DNA of 64,000 bases from Paenibacillus oralis (GCF_003863965.1 NZ_RRCN01000001.1:4174304-4238303), one strand, 5' to 3'; shown: positions 51,732 to 61,220, numbered from the stretch's first letter. The notes: a model not told the origin generated them from the letters alone. Program-made: numbers and translations.

Positions 51732-52793
51732 TTGGTTTATAACGATCGTTTGATCCGGGCCCTGAGAAGGCAGGAGGTAGATCGTCTTCCTGTTTGGTAC
51801 ATGCGCCAGGCGGGCAGATATGATCCCGATTACCGAAAAATCAAAGAAAAATACAGCTTGCTGGAAATTTGCCGGCAGCCGGAGCTCGCGGCGGAAGTTA
51901 CCCTGATGCCGGTCCGTAAGCTCGGGGTGGACGCGGCCATTTTGTATTCCGACATTATGAATCCGGTTGCTTCGCTAGGCGTCGAATTCGACATCGTCAA
52001 AAATATCGGCCCGGTCATCGATCAGCCGCTCCGCACGGCGGCGGATATCGATCGTTTGAAGCCGATTGAGGTGGAGCAGGATCTGTCCCATATTTTGGAG
52101 ACGATCTCCATCCTCGACCGGGAGCTGGACGTGCCGCTGATTACGTTTGCCGGCGCGCCGTTTACGATCGCCAGCTATTTGATCGAAGGCAGCCCGTCCA
52201 AAAGCTATATCCGCACCAAAGAGATGATGTACGGCGAACCGGAGCTTTGGTTCCGGCTCATGGACAAACTTGGCGATATGGTTATCGCCTATTTGCGGGC
52301 TCATGTACGAAGCGGCGGCAAAGCGTTCCAACTGTTCGACAGCTGGGTCGGGGCGCTGGCGCCAAAAGATTTTCAGAAGTATGTGCTGCCGACGATCACT
52401 CGTATTTTTGCCGAACTTCAGGATTTGGATGTACCGAAAATTTATTTCCCTGGGGTAAGCTCGGGCGAGCTGCTGCCGGCGTTGACCGGCCTCGCGGCGG
52501 ATTGCATCGGTTTGGACTGGCGCGTGTCGATTTCGGAAGGCCGGCGCCGCACGGGCGGAAAGTTTGCGGTGCAGGGGAATCTGGATCCGTACGTGCTGAC
52601 CGCGCCGATGAACGTCATCAAGCAGCAGGCCAAGGAAATTATCGATGATGGCGTCAAAGCCCCCGGCTTTGTGTTTAATCTCGGCCACGGCCTGTTCCCG
52701 GAAGCTTCGCTCGACAAGCTGCGGGAGCTGACCGAATTTGTGCATGCCTACTCGGCCGAAGCGATCGCGAGCCAGGCGGTGCCGCGGACGTAG
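51732..52793 (+). CDS. hemE: Uroporphyrinogen decarboxylase
   Basis: Converts uroporphyrinogen III to coproporphyrinogen III by removing four carboxyl groups, in the cytoplasm. The 353-residue protein opens MVYNDRLIRALRRQEVDRLPVWYMRQAGRY, which includes the family's Arg cluster and WYMRQAGR, and has the SYLIEG and QLFDSWVGAL blocks and the late NLGHG. The start is set to the TTG at 51732, eight bases after GGAGG; the earlier TTG lies within that site. It heads hemE-hemH-hemY, the conserved Gram-positive order. Confidence 0.96.
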   Translation: MVYNDRLIRALRRQEVDRLPVWYMRQAGRYDPDYRKIKEKYSLLEICRQPELAAEVTLMPVRKLGVDAAILYSDIMNPVASLGVEFDIVKNIGPVIDQPLRTAADIDRLKPIEVEQDLSHILETISILDRELDVPLITFAGAPFTIASYLIEGSPSKSYIRTKEMMYGEPELWFRLMDKLGDMVIAYLRAHVRSGGKAFQLFDSWVGALAPKDFQKYVLPTITRIFAELQDLDVPKIYFPGVSSGELLPALTGLAADCIGLDWRVSISEGRRRTGGKFAVQGNLDPYVLTAPMNVIKQQAKEIIDDGVKAPGFVFNLGHGLFPEASLDKLRELTEFVHAYSAEAIASQAVPRT

Positions 52794-52855
52794 GCAGGCG
52801 GGGCAATCGCAATTTATTTTATTCGAAATAATAGATCAGAGGTGACCCCATAATC

Positions 52856-53797
52856 GTGAAAACAAAAATCGGTGTTTTGGTGATGTCTTACGGTACGCCG
52901 GAAAGTATGGATCAGGTAGAGGCTTATTATACGCACATTCGGCGCGGGCATCCGCCAACCGCGGAACAGCTCGCCGAACTCGTCGGCCGCTACGAGGCGA
53001 TCGTCGGCGGCGTTTTTCCGCTGCGCGCCAACACGGACAAACAGGTCGCCGCGCTGCAGGAAACGTTAAACCGCCTGAACGCGAGCGCGGACCGGGAATT
53101 CGTTTGCTATCAGGGACTGAAACATGCGCGGCCATTTATCGAGGACGGCGTGGCCGAGATGGCCAAAGACGGGATCAAGGACGCGGTAGGCATCGTGCTG
53201 GCCCCCCATTATTCCGTGATGAGCATCGGCGGCTACATCAAACGGGCCGAAGCAAAAGCGCAGGAAACCGGCATCCGCATGAGCTTTGTACATAGCTATC
53301 ATCTGCATCCGAAACTGATCGAGGCTTTTGCCGGCCGGGTGTCCCGCAAGCTCGACCAGTTCGAGGAAGCCGGAGCCAAGCGGGACGAAGTGAAAGTACT
53401 GTTTAGCGCCCACAGCCTGCCGGAGAAAATTTTGGACATGGGCGACCCGTACCGCGACCAACTGCTGGAAACGTCGAAGGCCGTTGCGGACAAAGCCGGG
53501 TTATCCAATTGGCAGTTCACCTGGCAAAGCGCGGGGCGGACGGCCGATCCATGGCTTGGTCCGGACATTCTGGACACTTTGAAGGACTTGAGCCAGGAGC
53601 AGGTGGAAGACGTGCTTGTGGCTCCCGTCGGATTCGTGTCCGACCATTTGGAAGTGCTGTACGACCTCGACATTGAGGCCAAAACGATCGCCAAAGAGCT
53701 GGATATGCGGCTGGAACGGATCGAATCGCTGAACACCGAACCGCTGTATATGGAGGCGCTGAGCGACGTCATTATGAATACATGGGAAAAGAGATGA
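52856..53797 (+). CDS. hemH: Coproporphyrin III ferrochelatase
   Basis: Inserts ferrous iron into the macrocycle, 313 residues; in Gram-positive bacteria with this gene order the substrate is coproporphyrin III (CpfC). It starts MKTKIGVLVMSYGTPE and has the RRGHPP, GIVLAPHYSVMSIGGY and SAHSLPEKIL blocks, the last carrying the catalytic His; the GFVSDHLEVLYDLDIEA block near the C-terminus includes the metal-site Glu. The start is GTG behind GAGGTGACC. It overlaps or nearly touches the hemY gene that follows. Confidence 0.96.
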   Translation: MKTKIGVLVMSYGTPESMDQVEAYYTHIRRGHPPTAEQLAELVGRYEAIVGGVFPLRANTDKQVAALQETLNRLNASADREFVCYQGLKHARPFIEDGVAEMAKDGIKDAVGIVLAPHYSVMSIGGYIKRAEAKAQETGIRMSFVHSYHLHPKLIEAFAGRVSRKLDQFEEAGAKRDEVKVLFSAHSLPEKILDMGDPYRDQLLETSKAVADKAGLSNWQFTWQSAGRTADPWLGPDILDTLKDLSQEQVEDVLVAPVGFVSDHLEVLYDLDIEAKTIAKELDMRLERIESLNTEPLYMEALSDVIMNTWEKR

Positions 53798-53802
53798 GAA
53801 CG

Positions 53803-55227
53803 ATGAGCGAATCTTCCCGCAAGGTTGTCATCATTGGCGGAGGATTAACCGGACTCAGCGCGGCTTTTTACATCCGCAAATTTTATTTGGAAAAAGGCGT
53901 GGAACCGCAAATCACACTGCTTGAAAAAGGAAACACGCTGGGCGGCAAAATCGACACGCTGGAGCAAGGCGAGTTCGTGATCGAAAAAGGTCCGGACTCC
54001 TTCCTCGCCCGCAAAACGGCGATGATCGATCTGGCGCGGGAGTTGGGGCTGGAGCAGGAACTGGTGCAAATGAACCCGAACGCGAAAAAAACGTACATCG
54101 TCAGCGGCGGCCGCCTGCATCCGATGCCGTCCGGCCTGGTGCTCGGCATCCCTACCGAGCTGGAGCCTTTCCTCACAACCGATCTGGTGTCCTGGAACGG
54201 AAAAATGCGGGCGATGCTCGACCTGGTCACGCCGCCGCGCATGAGCGAGGAGGACGAATCGCTGGGGGCCTTTATCGAACGGCGGCTCGGCGCCGAGGTG
54301 CTGCAAAATATCACTGAGCCGCTGCTGGCCGGCATTTACGCGGGCGACACCTACAAGCTCAGCCTGCAGTCGACCTTCCCGCAGTTTGGCGAGGTGGAGC
54401 GGGCCTACGGCAGCTTGATCAAAGGCATGATGAACGGGAAAAAGCCGGTCGAGACCCATACCGGTACGAAGCGCAGCGCCTTCCTGACGTTCCGCAAAGG
54501 CTTGAAAACGCTCGTGGAAGGCCTGGTGGCAGGGCTTTCCGACGTGGATCAGCGCCTGGAAAGCGAAGTGGCGGAAATCCGCCGTACAGGGGAAAACCGG
54601 TATGAGGTGGTTTTGGCTTCCGGCGAAAAGCTGGCGGCGGACGACGTCATCGTGACCGTGCCGGCGTTTGCCGCGGCCGGCCTGCTTCGGCCGCATGTTG
54701 ACGTAGCCGCGCTTGATGCGGTCAATTACGTCTCCGTGGCGAACGTTGTGCTCGCTTTTGAAAGGGAAGACGTGACCGGCAGCTTCGACGGCTCGGGATT
54801 CCTCGTGCCGCGCAAGGAAGGTCTGAACATCACGGCCTGCACGTGGACCGGGATCAAATGGCTGCATACGAGCCCGGAGGATAAAATGCTGCTCCGCTGC
54901 TACGTCGGCCGTTCAGGAGATGAAGACAAAGTGTTCCTGTCCGACGAGGAGATCACCGAACTGGTGCTGGGGGATTTGCACAAGCTGATGGGCGTGACGG
55001 CCCGGCCGCTGTTCGCGGAAATTACCCGCCTGCCGAAATCGATGCCGCAGTATCCGGTAGGCCATTTGCAGAACATCGCCGCTTTCCGCAAGCGGCTGGA
55101 GACTTCGCTGCCGAACGTTTACGCGACCGGGGCTGCGTTTGAAGGCGTAGGTCTGCCCGATTGTATTAAACAGGCCAAAGAACTGGCCGAGCGGATGGCC
55201 GCCAAATTGACAGTCGCACAGACCTAG
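53803..55227 (+). CDS. hemY: Coproporphyrinogen III oxidase (oxygen-dependent, HemY/CgoX)
   Basis: FAD enzyme of about 475 residues that oxidises coproporphyrinogen III to coproporphyrin III in the coproporphyrin-dependent pathway. The dinucleotide fold VVIIGGGLTGLSAAFYI is at the start, with GKIDTLEQGEFVIEKGPDSFL, the LLAGIYAGDTYKLSLQSTFPQF block, and the C-terminal VGLPDCIKQAKELAERM. The ATG at 53803 aligns with the B. subtilis HemY start; ATGs at 53782 and 53794 (the latter forming ATGA with the hemH stop) are alternatives. It is last in the operon and is followed by a terminator. Confidence 0.95.
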   Translation: MSESSRKVVIIGGGLTGLSAAFYIRKFYLEKGVEPQITLLEKGNTLGGKIDTLEQGEFVIEKGPDSFLARKTAMIDLARELGLEQELVQMNPNAKKTYIVSGGRLHPMPSGLVLGIPTELEPFLTTDLVSWNGKMRAMLDLVTPPRMSEEDESLGAFIERRLGAEVLQNITEPLLAGIYAGDTYKLSLQSTFPQFGEVERAYGSLIKGMMNGKKPVETHTGTKRSAFLTFRKGLKTLVEGLVAGLSDVDQRLESEVAEIRRTGENRYEVVLASGEKLAADDVIVTVPAFAAAGLLRPHVDVAALDAVNYVSVANVVLAFEREDVTGSFDGSGFLVPRKEGLNITACTWTGIKWLHTSPEDKMLLRCYVGRSGDEDKVFLSDEEITELVLGDLHKLMGVTARPLFAEITRLPKSMPQYPVGHLQNIAAFRKRLETSLPNVYATGAAFEGVGLPDCIKQAKELAERMAAKLTVAQT

Positions 55228-55256
55228 AGACAATCCCCTTGGAGAGGGACTTTGCG

Positions 55257-55298
55257 ACCCCTTGCCTATAAAATAGGCGAGGGGTTCTATTTATTTTC
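55257..55298 (+). terminator. Terminator of the hemEHY operon
   Basis: ACCCCTTGCCTAT pairs with ATAGGCGAGGGGT across AAA, followed by TCTATTTATTTT. Confidence 0.93.
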
Positions 55299-55354
55299 CG
55301 ATCCCTGATATAATAAAATTATACGGTCAAATACAGCGTTAAAAGGAGTCCGTA

Positions 55355-56674
55355 ATGTACCCGCCAAGATCGGAAAAACACAAGCAACGGAAACTTGAAA
55401 AACAGCGGCGGCAAACCCGCGTGTGGGTGTTGATCAATCTGACCCTTATCTCGTTGATCATCGTGCTGGGAACTTATTTCTATTTGGAAGAACGTACGCG
55501 GCAGGACAGCGCCAGGAACGGCGCGGAACAAGCGGGCGACGATCTGAACATAGCTCTGGGAAATCAGGGGAATAACGAAACGCCGGAGGTCTCGTCTGAC
55601 GATTCCTCTTCCGGAAACGAGAACCCCGGTGAAGGAGACGCTGCTGCGGATGACGGAGCAGTCCTGGACCCGGACGAAGCCAAGCCGGAAGAAACGCCGG
55701 ATACGGACGGTGCCGAGACGGGGAGCGGGAAGGAACTGCTGATTCATTTTGCGGGCGACACGATTTTTTCAGGCAAGGTGGAGGAAAAACTCGAAAAAAC
55801 CGGCTATGATTATCCGTATAAGTACGTTCAAGATTTGTTTCAAAACGACGATTTCAGCGTGCTGAACCTGGAAACGCCGGTGACGGCGGGCGGTGAAGCG
55901 GCCGAAAACAAAACGTTTGTGTTCAAATCGCCGCCCAAGGCGCTGGGCCCGATGGCCGCTGCCGGCGTCGACGCGGTCAACCTGGCCAACAACCATGTAT
56001 TGGACCAAGGCGTGTCCGGTCTCAAAGATACGCTAAAGAATTTGCGGAAGAACGGAATTTTGTATATGGGTGCGGGCGAAAACAGCAAGGAAGCGTACGC
56101 GCCGGTTTACGTCGAACGCAAAGGCGTGAAAATCGCTTTGTTCGGCTTCAGCCGCGTCATCCCGGAGTATGAGTGGACCGCCTTGAAAAAGCACCCGGGC
56201 GTGGCGGCCGTATATGACCCCGAACCGGCGCTTAAAGCAATCCGCGAGGCGCGCAAGCAGGCCGACCTGGTGCTGGTGATGGCTCATTGGGGCAAGGAGC
56301 GTGTGACCGAACTTGAAGACCATCAGCAGGAATTGGCCCATGCGTTTATCGACGCCGGAGCCGATCTGGTGATCGGCGGTCATCCGCATGTGATGCAAGG
56401 CCTGGAGAAGTATAAAGGGAAGTGGATTGCCTACAGTACGGGCAATTTTATTTTTACGAAATCGCTGGACCAGAAAACTTGGGAAACCGCCGTATTTGCG
56501 GCCAAATGCACGCGCGAGGGGGACTGCCGCCTGCAGCTCATCCCGTACCGCACGGAGCTGGGGCAGCCGGTGCCGATGGCGGCGGAGGAAGGGAAAAAAC
56601 TGCTGCAGGAAGTGGAGAGCTTATCGCCGGGCGTAGCCATCGATGAGAGGGGCGAGGTGTCCGCCTCGGGTTGA
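55355..56674 (+). CDS. CapA family protein (membrane-anchored metallophosphatase-like)
   Basis: Protein of 439 residues with a basic N-terminus, one hydrophobic anchor (VLINLTLISLIIVLGTYFYL, about 25-45), an acidic Glu/Asp/Gly-rich linker of about 75 residues, and a CapA domain. The domain has HFAGDTIFSGKVE, VLNLETPVT, VNLANNHVLDQG, FGFSRVIPEYEW and VIGGHPHVMQGLE, the metallophosphoesterase-like core of PgsA/CapA proteins involved in poly-gamma-glutamate synthesis. No capB or capC gene adjoins, so this is likely a stand-alone CapA whose role is unknown. ATG behind AAAAGGAG. Confidence 0.93.
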   Translation: MYPPRSEKHKQRKLEKQRRQTRVWVLINLTLISLIIVLGTYFYLEERTRQDSARNGAEQAGDDLNIALGNQGNNETPEVSSDDSSSGNENPGEGDAAADDGAVLDPDEAKPEETPDTDGAETGSGKELLIHFAGDTIFSGKVEEKLEKTGYDYPYKYVQDLFQNDDFSVLNLETPVTAGGEAAENKTFVFKSPPKALGPMAAAGVDAVNLANNHVLDQGVSGLKDTLKNLRKNGILYMGAGENSKEAYAPVYVERKGVKIALFGFSRVIPEYEWTALKKHPGVAAVYDPEPALKAIREARKQADLVLVMAHWGKERVTELEDHQQELAHAFIDAGADLVIGGHPHVMQGLEKYKGKWIAYSTGNFIFTKSLDQKTWETAVFAAKCTREGDCRLQLIPYRTELGQPVPMAAEEGKKLLQEVESLSPGVAIDERGEVSASG

Positions 56675-56733
56675 TTAATGAGCAAATCGGAACATGAGAG
56701 CGAACGGTATGGCCGCGGAGGGAGGATATAAGC

Positions 56734-57495
56734 TTGCGTAATCAATGTGTAGCCCATCGCGGGTTTTCCGGCATCGCGCCGGAGAATACGATGGCCGCGG
56801 TCAAACTGGCGATGGAGCAGCAAGGTGTCCACTGGATCGAGGTGGACGTTCAGCTCTCCAAGGACGGCGTTCCGCTGCTGATTCATGATTTTACGCTCAA
56901 CCGGACGACGAGCGGGCGCGGTCCGGTCAAGGACAAAACATGGGCCGAGCTGCAGGAGCTTGATGCCGGGAGTTGGAAATCGAAAGCTTACGCAGGCGAG
57001 CGGTTGCTCAGCCTAAGCGACTTCCTGGATGCGATCGCCGGCCGTCTGCGGGCCAATATCGAAATCAAGACGGAAGGCGATCTTTACACCGGCCTGGAGG
57101 AAAAAGTGATTTCCGCCGTCAAGCGGCGGCATTTGGAGCAGGAGGTTGTGCTTACCTCCTTTGAGCCTCGCGTGCTGGCGAAAATCAGAGAGCTCGGCCG
57201 CGGCATCCGCACCGGCCTGATCATCGACCATTATCCGAAAGACCTGCTGCTTCGGATGCAGCTTTTGCGCTGCAATTTTCTGTCCATCCATTACCGCGCC
57301 TTAACGGCGGAGCTTGCGGACAAAGCGTTTAAGCGGGGGATCGAGGTGATGGCCTGGACGATGGACGAGGTGCGGACGCTGCGGAAGGTGGCGGCGCTTC
57401 ACCCGGCTATCCTGCTGTGCACGAACCGGCCGGATATTTGGCGGGAGGCTATTTTAAATTGGAGGAAATGCCATGATGAACAAATTGATCGCTAA
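56734..57495 (+). CDS. Glycerophosphodiester phosphodiesterase
   Basis: Hydrolyses glycerophosphodiesters to glycerol-3-phosphate and an alcohol, 253 residues, TIM barrel. Catalytic motifs are VAHRGFSGIAPENT (His-Arg and Glu-Asn), EVDVQLSKDGVPLLIHDFTLNRTT (Glu-Asp and His), and the later NIEIKTE (metal Glu). No signal peptide, so it is cytoplasmic. The start is TTG at 56734 behind GGAGGGAGG. Its last 23 bases overlap the start of the next gene. Confidence 0.93.
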   Translation: MRNQCVAHRGFSGIAPENTMAAVKLAMEQQGVHWIEVDVQLSKDGVPLLIHDFTLNRTTSGRGPVKDKTWAELQELDAGSWKSKAYAGERLLSLSDFLDAIAGRLRANIEIKTEGDLYTGLEEKVISAVKRRHLEQEVVLTSFEPRVLAKIRELGRGIRTGLIIDHYPKDLLLRMQLLRCNFLSIHYRALTAELADKAFKRGIEVMAWTMDEVRTLRKVAALHPAILLCTNRPDIWREAILNWRKCHDEQIDR

Positions 57496-58117
57496 TGTGT
57501 ATTGCGTCGGCCGGAATTACCGGGCCCACGCCGAGGAACTGGGCAACGACGTCCCGGCCGAGCCGATGATCTTTCTGAAACCGTCCCACGCCGTAACCGT
57601 GATGGACGGGAGCGGGATCGCGCTGCCGGCGGATCGGGGCGAAGTGCATTACGAAGCCGAACTCGTGCTGCGGATCGGCCGCCGTTATGAGCCGGGCATG
57701 ACGGTCGACGAGTTGGTGGATGTGATGGCGTTCGGCATCGATTTTACGCTGCGGGACGTGCAAAGCGAGCTCAAAAAGAAAGGCCATCCCTGGACGGCGG
57801 CAAAAGGCTTTCTCCATTCCGCACCAGTGACCCCTTACATCGCTTTCCCCGGGGCGGCCGCAACCGCTCAGGAGGATTTCCTGCTGCGCAAAAACGGGGA
57901 AATCGTGCAGCGCGGCAACATCAGCCGGATGATTTTTTCGTTGCAGCAGATCGTGGATCACATCGCCGGACAATATGGGCTTGGTGAAGGGGATCTTATC
58001 TTTACGGGAACGCCCGAAGGAGTAGGGCCTGCTTATCGAGGGGACAAGCTGGAGCTTGCGTACGGCTCGCGGACGCTCGGCAGCTGCGTGATTGAGGCCG
58101 GCCCGTCCGCAACATGA
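57473..58117 (+). CDS. Fumarylacetoacetate hydrolase family protein
   Basis: Cytoplasmic enzyme of 214 residues, hydrolase/decarboxylase fold for oxo-acids such as acylpyruvates. Hallmarks are VYCVGRNYRAHAEELGND, PMIFLKPSHAV, and HYEAELVLRIGRR containing the metal-binding Glu pair, followed by FGIDFTLRDVQ and the Asp, and LIFTGTPEGVGP. Substrate is unknown. ATG behind GGAGG; it overlaps the GDPD gene by 23 bases, and its stop overlaps the DUF92 start as ATGA. The three are surely one operon. Confidence 0.93.
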   Translation: MMNKLIANVYCVGRNYRAHAEELGNDVPAEPMIFLKPSHAVTVMDGSGIALPADRGEVHYEAELVLRIGRRYEPGMTVDELVDVMAFGIDFTLRDVQSELKKKGHPWTAAKGFLHSAPVTPYIAFPGAAATAQEDFLLRKNGEIVQRGNISRMIFSLQQIVDHIAGQYGLGEGDLIFTGTPEGVGPAYRGDKLELAYGSRTLGSCVIEAGPSAT

Positions 58118-58950
58118 TGATGGATTGGATCGTAGGGGCGCTTTGCGCCCTGCTTGTGTCTGGAGCGGCTTACCTGAAACGTTCGTTATCCCTGTCGGGG
58201 ATGGTTGCGGCTGCGGTGATGGGGACGGTGTATTATGGCGCGGGCAACTTGTTTTGGTTTGGCCTGCTTTTGCTGTTTTTCATCAGCTCGTCCGTGCTGT
58301 CTCGTTATCGCGGCGACCGCAAGGAGGAATTGGAGCGCTCCTATGCCAAAAGCGGGCGCAGGGACGCCGGGCAGGTGCTGGCGAACGGCGGGCTCGGCAT
58401 GCTGGCGTGCCTGGGCAACTGGATCTGGCCGGATCCGGGATGGGGCTGGTTTTTTGTCGGCACGATGGCCGCGGTCACCGCGGACACCTGGGCGACCGAG
58501 CTGGGCGGGCTCAGCCGGACGGAGCCGCGCTCGATTTTGACCGGACGGCGGATTCCTCCGGGAACATCGGGCGGGGTGACCTTGCTTGGCAGCGCTGCGG
58601 CGCTGGCCGGGGCCGTCTTCATCGGCGGTGGGGCCTGGCTGCTGCTTATCTGGACAGGGAATGCGGCGGGCAGCGAGCCTACTGGTACTGGCGCATCTGA
58701 ACTCTTGCGGTGGGTGCTGATCGGCGGTCTGTCCGGCCTGCTCGGCGCGTTCGCCGACTCTTGGCTCGGGGCGACGCTGCAGTGGATGCACCGCTGCACC
58801 GTCTGCGGCAAAGAGGTGGAGGTCGCTTCCCACTGCGGCCGGGATACCGTGCCGGTGCGCGGCTTCCGCTGGATGAACAACGACGCGGTGAATTTACTCA
58901 GTTCCCTGGCCGCCGGCGGGCTGGCCCTAGGAATCGGGATGATGCTATAA
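58114..58950 (+). CDS. DUF92 family membrane protein
   Basis: Membrane protein of 278 residues with seven or so hydrophobic segments. The DUF92 hallmark is VTADTWATELGGL followed by RSILTGRRIPPGTSGGVTLLGSAAAL, with GLLGAFADSWLGATLQ later. The family includes plant phytyl-phosphate kinase (VTE6) and other polyprenyl-phosphate kinases, so a role in isoprenoid alcohol phosphate metabolism is conceivable; that is inference. The C-terminal part has a CTVCGKEVE motif with unpaired cysteines. It overlaps the preceding gene by four bases. Confidence 0.92.
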   Translation: MMMDWIVGALCALLVSGAAYLKRSLSLSGMVAAAVMGTVYYGAGNLFWFGLLLLFFISSSVLSRYRGDRKEELERSYAKSGRRDAGQVLANGGLGMLACLGNWIWPDPGWGWFFVGTMAAVTADTWATELGGLSRTEPRSILTGRRIPPGTSGGVTLLGSAAALAGAVFIGGGAWLLLIWTGNAAGSEPTGTGASELLRWVLIGGLSGLLGAFADSWLGATLQWMHRCTVCGKEVEVASHCGRDTVPVRGFRWMNNDAVNLLSSLAAGGLALGIGMML

Positions 58951-58957
58951 AGTGTAA

Positions 58958-58988
58958 GTTCAAAAAGCCGGAAGCTGACTTTTTGAAC
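58958..58988 (+). terminator. Repeat F hairpin, possible terminator after the DUF92 gene
   Basis: GTTCAAAAAG and CTTTTTGAAC form a perfect 10-bp stem around an 11-nt loop. It shares its left half with repeats at 37169 and 51494. The CTTTTTG stretch would give a T-rich 3' side, so it could end transcription. Confidence 0.65.
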
Positions 58989-59015
58989 AACCTCTAAATA
59001 AAGTAGGGATCAGGC

Positions 59016-61034
59016 ATGAATATACTAACCGTAGAACATATCACGAAAACCTATGGAGAAAAGGTACTGTTTCAGGACGCCTCCTTTGGCATGGAGGAGA
59101 ACGACAAAATCGGCGTTATCGGCGTCAACGGCACGGGCAAATCGACGTTTTTGCGGGTGATTGCCGGGCTGGAGCCGGCCGATGACGGGCGTATTGCCAT
59201 AAACCGGGATGTGCGGGTGAACTTCCTTGCCCAAAACCCCGAATACGAGCCGGAAATTTCCGTTCTGCGCGGGGTGTTTCAAGGCGGCGGCCCCGAGCTG
59301 CAGGTGGTATCCGCTTATATGGAGGCCGAGGAAGCGCTGGAGCAAAGTCCGGAGGATGCCGCCCGGCAGGCGGAGCTGACGCGGCTGGCCCAGGAGATGG
59401 ACCGGCTGCAGGCCTGGACGCTGGTCAGCGACGCCAAAAGCGTGTTGTCCAAGCTGGGGATTGGCGATTTTGGCCAGAAGATGGGCACCTTGTCCGGCGG
59501 GCAGCGAAAACGGGTGGCGCTTGCTTCCGCCCTGATCGTCCCGTCCGAGCTGCTGATTATGGACGAACCGACGAACCATATCGACAACGATTCCGTGGCC
59601 TGGCTGGAAACTTATTTGCAGAAACGGCGCGGGGCGCTGCTGCTGATTACCCATGACCGCTATTTTCTCGACCGGGTCTGCAACGTCATGCTGGAGCTCG
59701 ATCATGGGCGGCTGTTCCGCTACGAGGCGAATTACAGCCGTTTCCTGGAGCTTAAAAGCGAACGCGAGGAGCGGGAGGCCGCATCCGAGCAGAAGCGGCA
59801 AAATTTGATGCGCACCGAGCTGGCCTGGATCCGGCGGGGAGCGAAAGCGCGCTCGACGAAGCAAAAGGCGCGGATTGAACGGTTTGAGCAGCTGCAGGCG
59901 GCAAAAACCGAATACAAAAGCGATACGCTTGATATTTCGGTGGCCTCTACGCGGCTCGGGCGCAAAATCGTGGAGATTCAAGGCATCCGCAAATCGGCGG
60001 GAGAACGGCTATTGATCGGTGAGCTGACCTATACGGCGGTGCCCGGAGACCGCGTCGGCATCGTAGGCCCAAACGGCAGCGGCAAATCGACGCTGCTGAA
60101 CATGATCGCCGGGCGGCTTGAGCCGGATCAGGGAGAAATCGTGATCGGCCAAACGGTTAATTTGGGGTATTTCACCCAGGAGCACCAGGAGATGGACGGC
60201 AAACAGCGGGTGATCGAATATATCAAAGAAGCCGCGGAGGTTGTCACCACGGCCGACGGGACGCGGATCACCGCCGCGCAAATGCTGGAGCGCTTCCTGT
60301 TTTCGCCGGATATGCAGTGGACGCAGGTAGCCAAACTGTCGGGCGGCGAGAAGCGGCGTTTATATTTGCTGCGTGTGCTGATGGGCGCGCCAAACGTGCT
60401 GCTGCTGGACGAACCGACGAACGATCTCGACATCCAGACGCTGACCGTGCTGGAGGCCTATTTGGATGAGTTCCCCGGCGCCGTATTCGTCGTCTCCCAT
60501 GACCGCTATTTCCTTGACCGGACCGTCGATAAAATCATGGCGTTCGAAGGCAGCGGCGTGGTGGCCGTGCATGTCGGGGACTACAGCGACTATGAGGAGC
60601 GGCTGCGGGCGGGCGGCGGCGGATTAAGCAAGACCGCAGTTGGCGGCGGAGCGGGCAAGCCGGTGGCCGGCGGGCCGAAAGCTTCGGCCGGGAGCGATTC
60701 GTCCGGCCCATCGGGATCGGGAGCCGGTAATTCGGGCTCGTCAGCGGCGGCAGATACCGCCTCGAACAACCGTGGCGCTTCCCGCGGCGACAAGCTGAAA
60801 TTCAGCTATAACGAACAGCGGGAATTTGAAACGATCGAAGCGACGATCGAAGCGGCAGAACAGCGCCTGGCGGATATTGCCGGGGAAATGGCAGTGGCGT
60901 CGAGCGACGCAGGACGGCTGCAGGAGCTAATGAAGCAGCAGGAGGAAGCTGAAGCGGAGCTTGAGCGGCTTATGGAGCGCTGGACGTATTTGAACGAGCT
61001 GGCCGAAAAAATCGAGGCCCAGCGGAATTCGTAA
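59016..61034 (+). CDS. ABC-F family ATPase (Uup-like)
   Basis: Soluble duplicated ATPase of 672 residues that acts on the ribosome or on DNA-linked processes, depending on member. Cassette 1 has GVNGTGKST and LSGGQRKRVALA with LIMDEPTNHID; cassette 2 has GPNGSGKST, LSGGEKRRLYLL and LLLDEPTNDLD. The linker between them holds the ABC-F helix (TELAWIRRGAKARSTKQKAR). After about residue 530 a Gly/Ser-rich spacer leads to a C-terminal coiled coil (about 595-672), the Uup/YdiF-type CTD. It lies alone behind a repeat hairpin. Confidence 0.93.
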   Translation: MNILTVEHITKTYGEKVLFQDASFGMEENDKIGVIGVNGTGKSTFLRVIAGLEPADDGRIAINRDVRVNFLAQNPEYEPEISVLRGVFQGGGPELQVVSAYMEAEEALEQSPEDAARQAELTRLAQEMDRLQAWTLVSDAKSVLSKLGIGDFGQKMGTLSGGQRKRVALASALIVPSELLIMDEPTNHIDNDSVAWLETYLQKRRGALLLITHDRYFLDRVCNVMLELDHGRLFRYEANYSRFLELKSEREEREAASEQKRQNLMRTELAWIRRGAKARSTKQKARIERFEQLQAAKTEYKSDTLDISVASTRLGRKIVEIQGIRKSAGERLLIGELTYTAVPGDRVGIVGPNGSGKSTLLNMIAGRLEPDQGEIVIGQTVNLGYFTQEHQEMDGKQRVIEYIKEAAEVVTTADGTRITAAQMLERFLFSPDMQWTQVAKLSGGEKRRLYLLRVLMGAPNVLLLDEPTNDLDIQTLTVLEAYLDEFPGAVFVVSHDRYFLDRTVDKIMAFEGSGVVAVHVGDYSDYEERLRAGGGGLSKTAVGGGAGKPVAGGPKASAGSDSSGPSGSGAGNSGSSAAADTASNNRGASRGDKLKFSYNEQREFETIEATIEAAEQRLADIAGEMAVASSDAGRLQELMKQQEEAEAELERLMERWTYLNELAEKIEAQRNS

Positions 61035-61079
61035 TGCAGCTGACAAGTTTGCTTAGACGACGCATAACCCTAATGATGG

Positions 61080-61132
61080 ACCCGAATGATGGTCACTCCG
61101 CAAATGGTGGCCTCATCCGGGTTTTTATTTTT
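61080..61132 (+). terminator. Terminator after the ABC-F gene
   Basis: ACCCGAATGATGG pairs imperfectly with the complement near GCCTCATCCGGGT and is followed by TTTTTATTTTTATTG. Confidence 0.85.
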
Positions 61133-61220
61133 ATTGATCCTCGGCAAAATTGAAGGGCATGTCACAAAACGGTATTTTCGGGTTGTTATATAGGTGTAGA
61201 CAGCAAAGGAGGTGAGCTTT

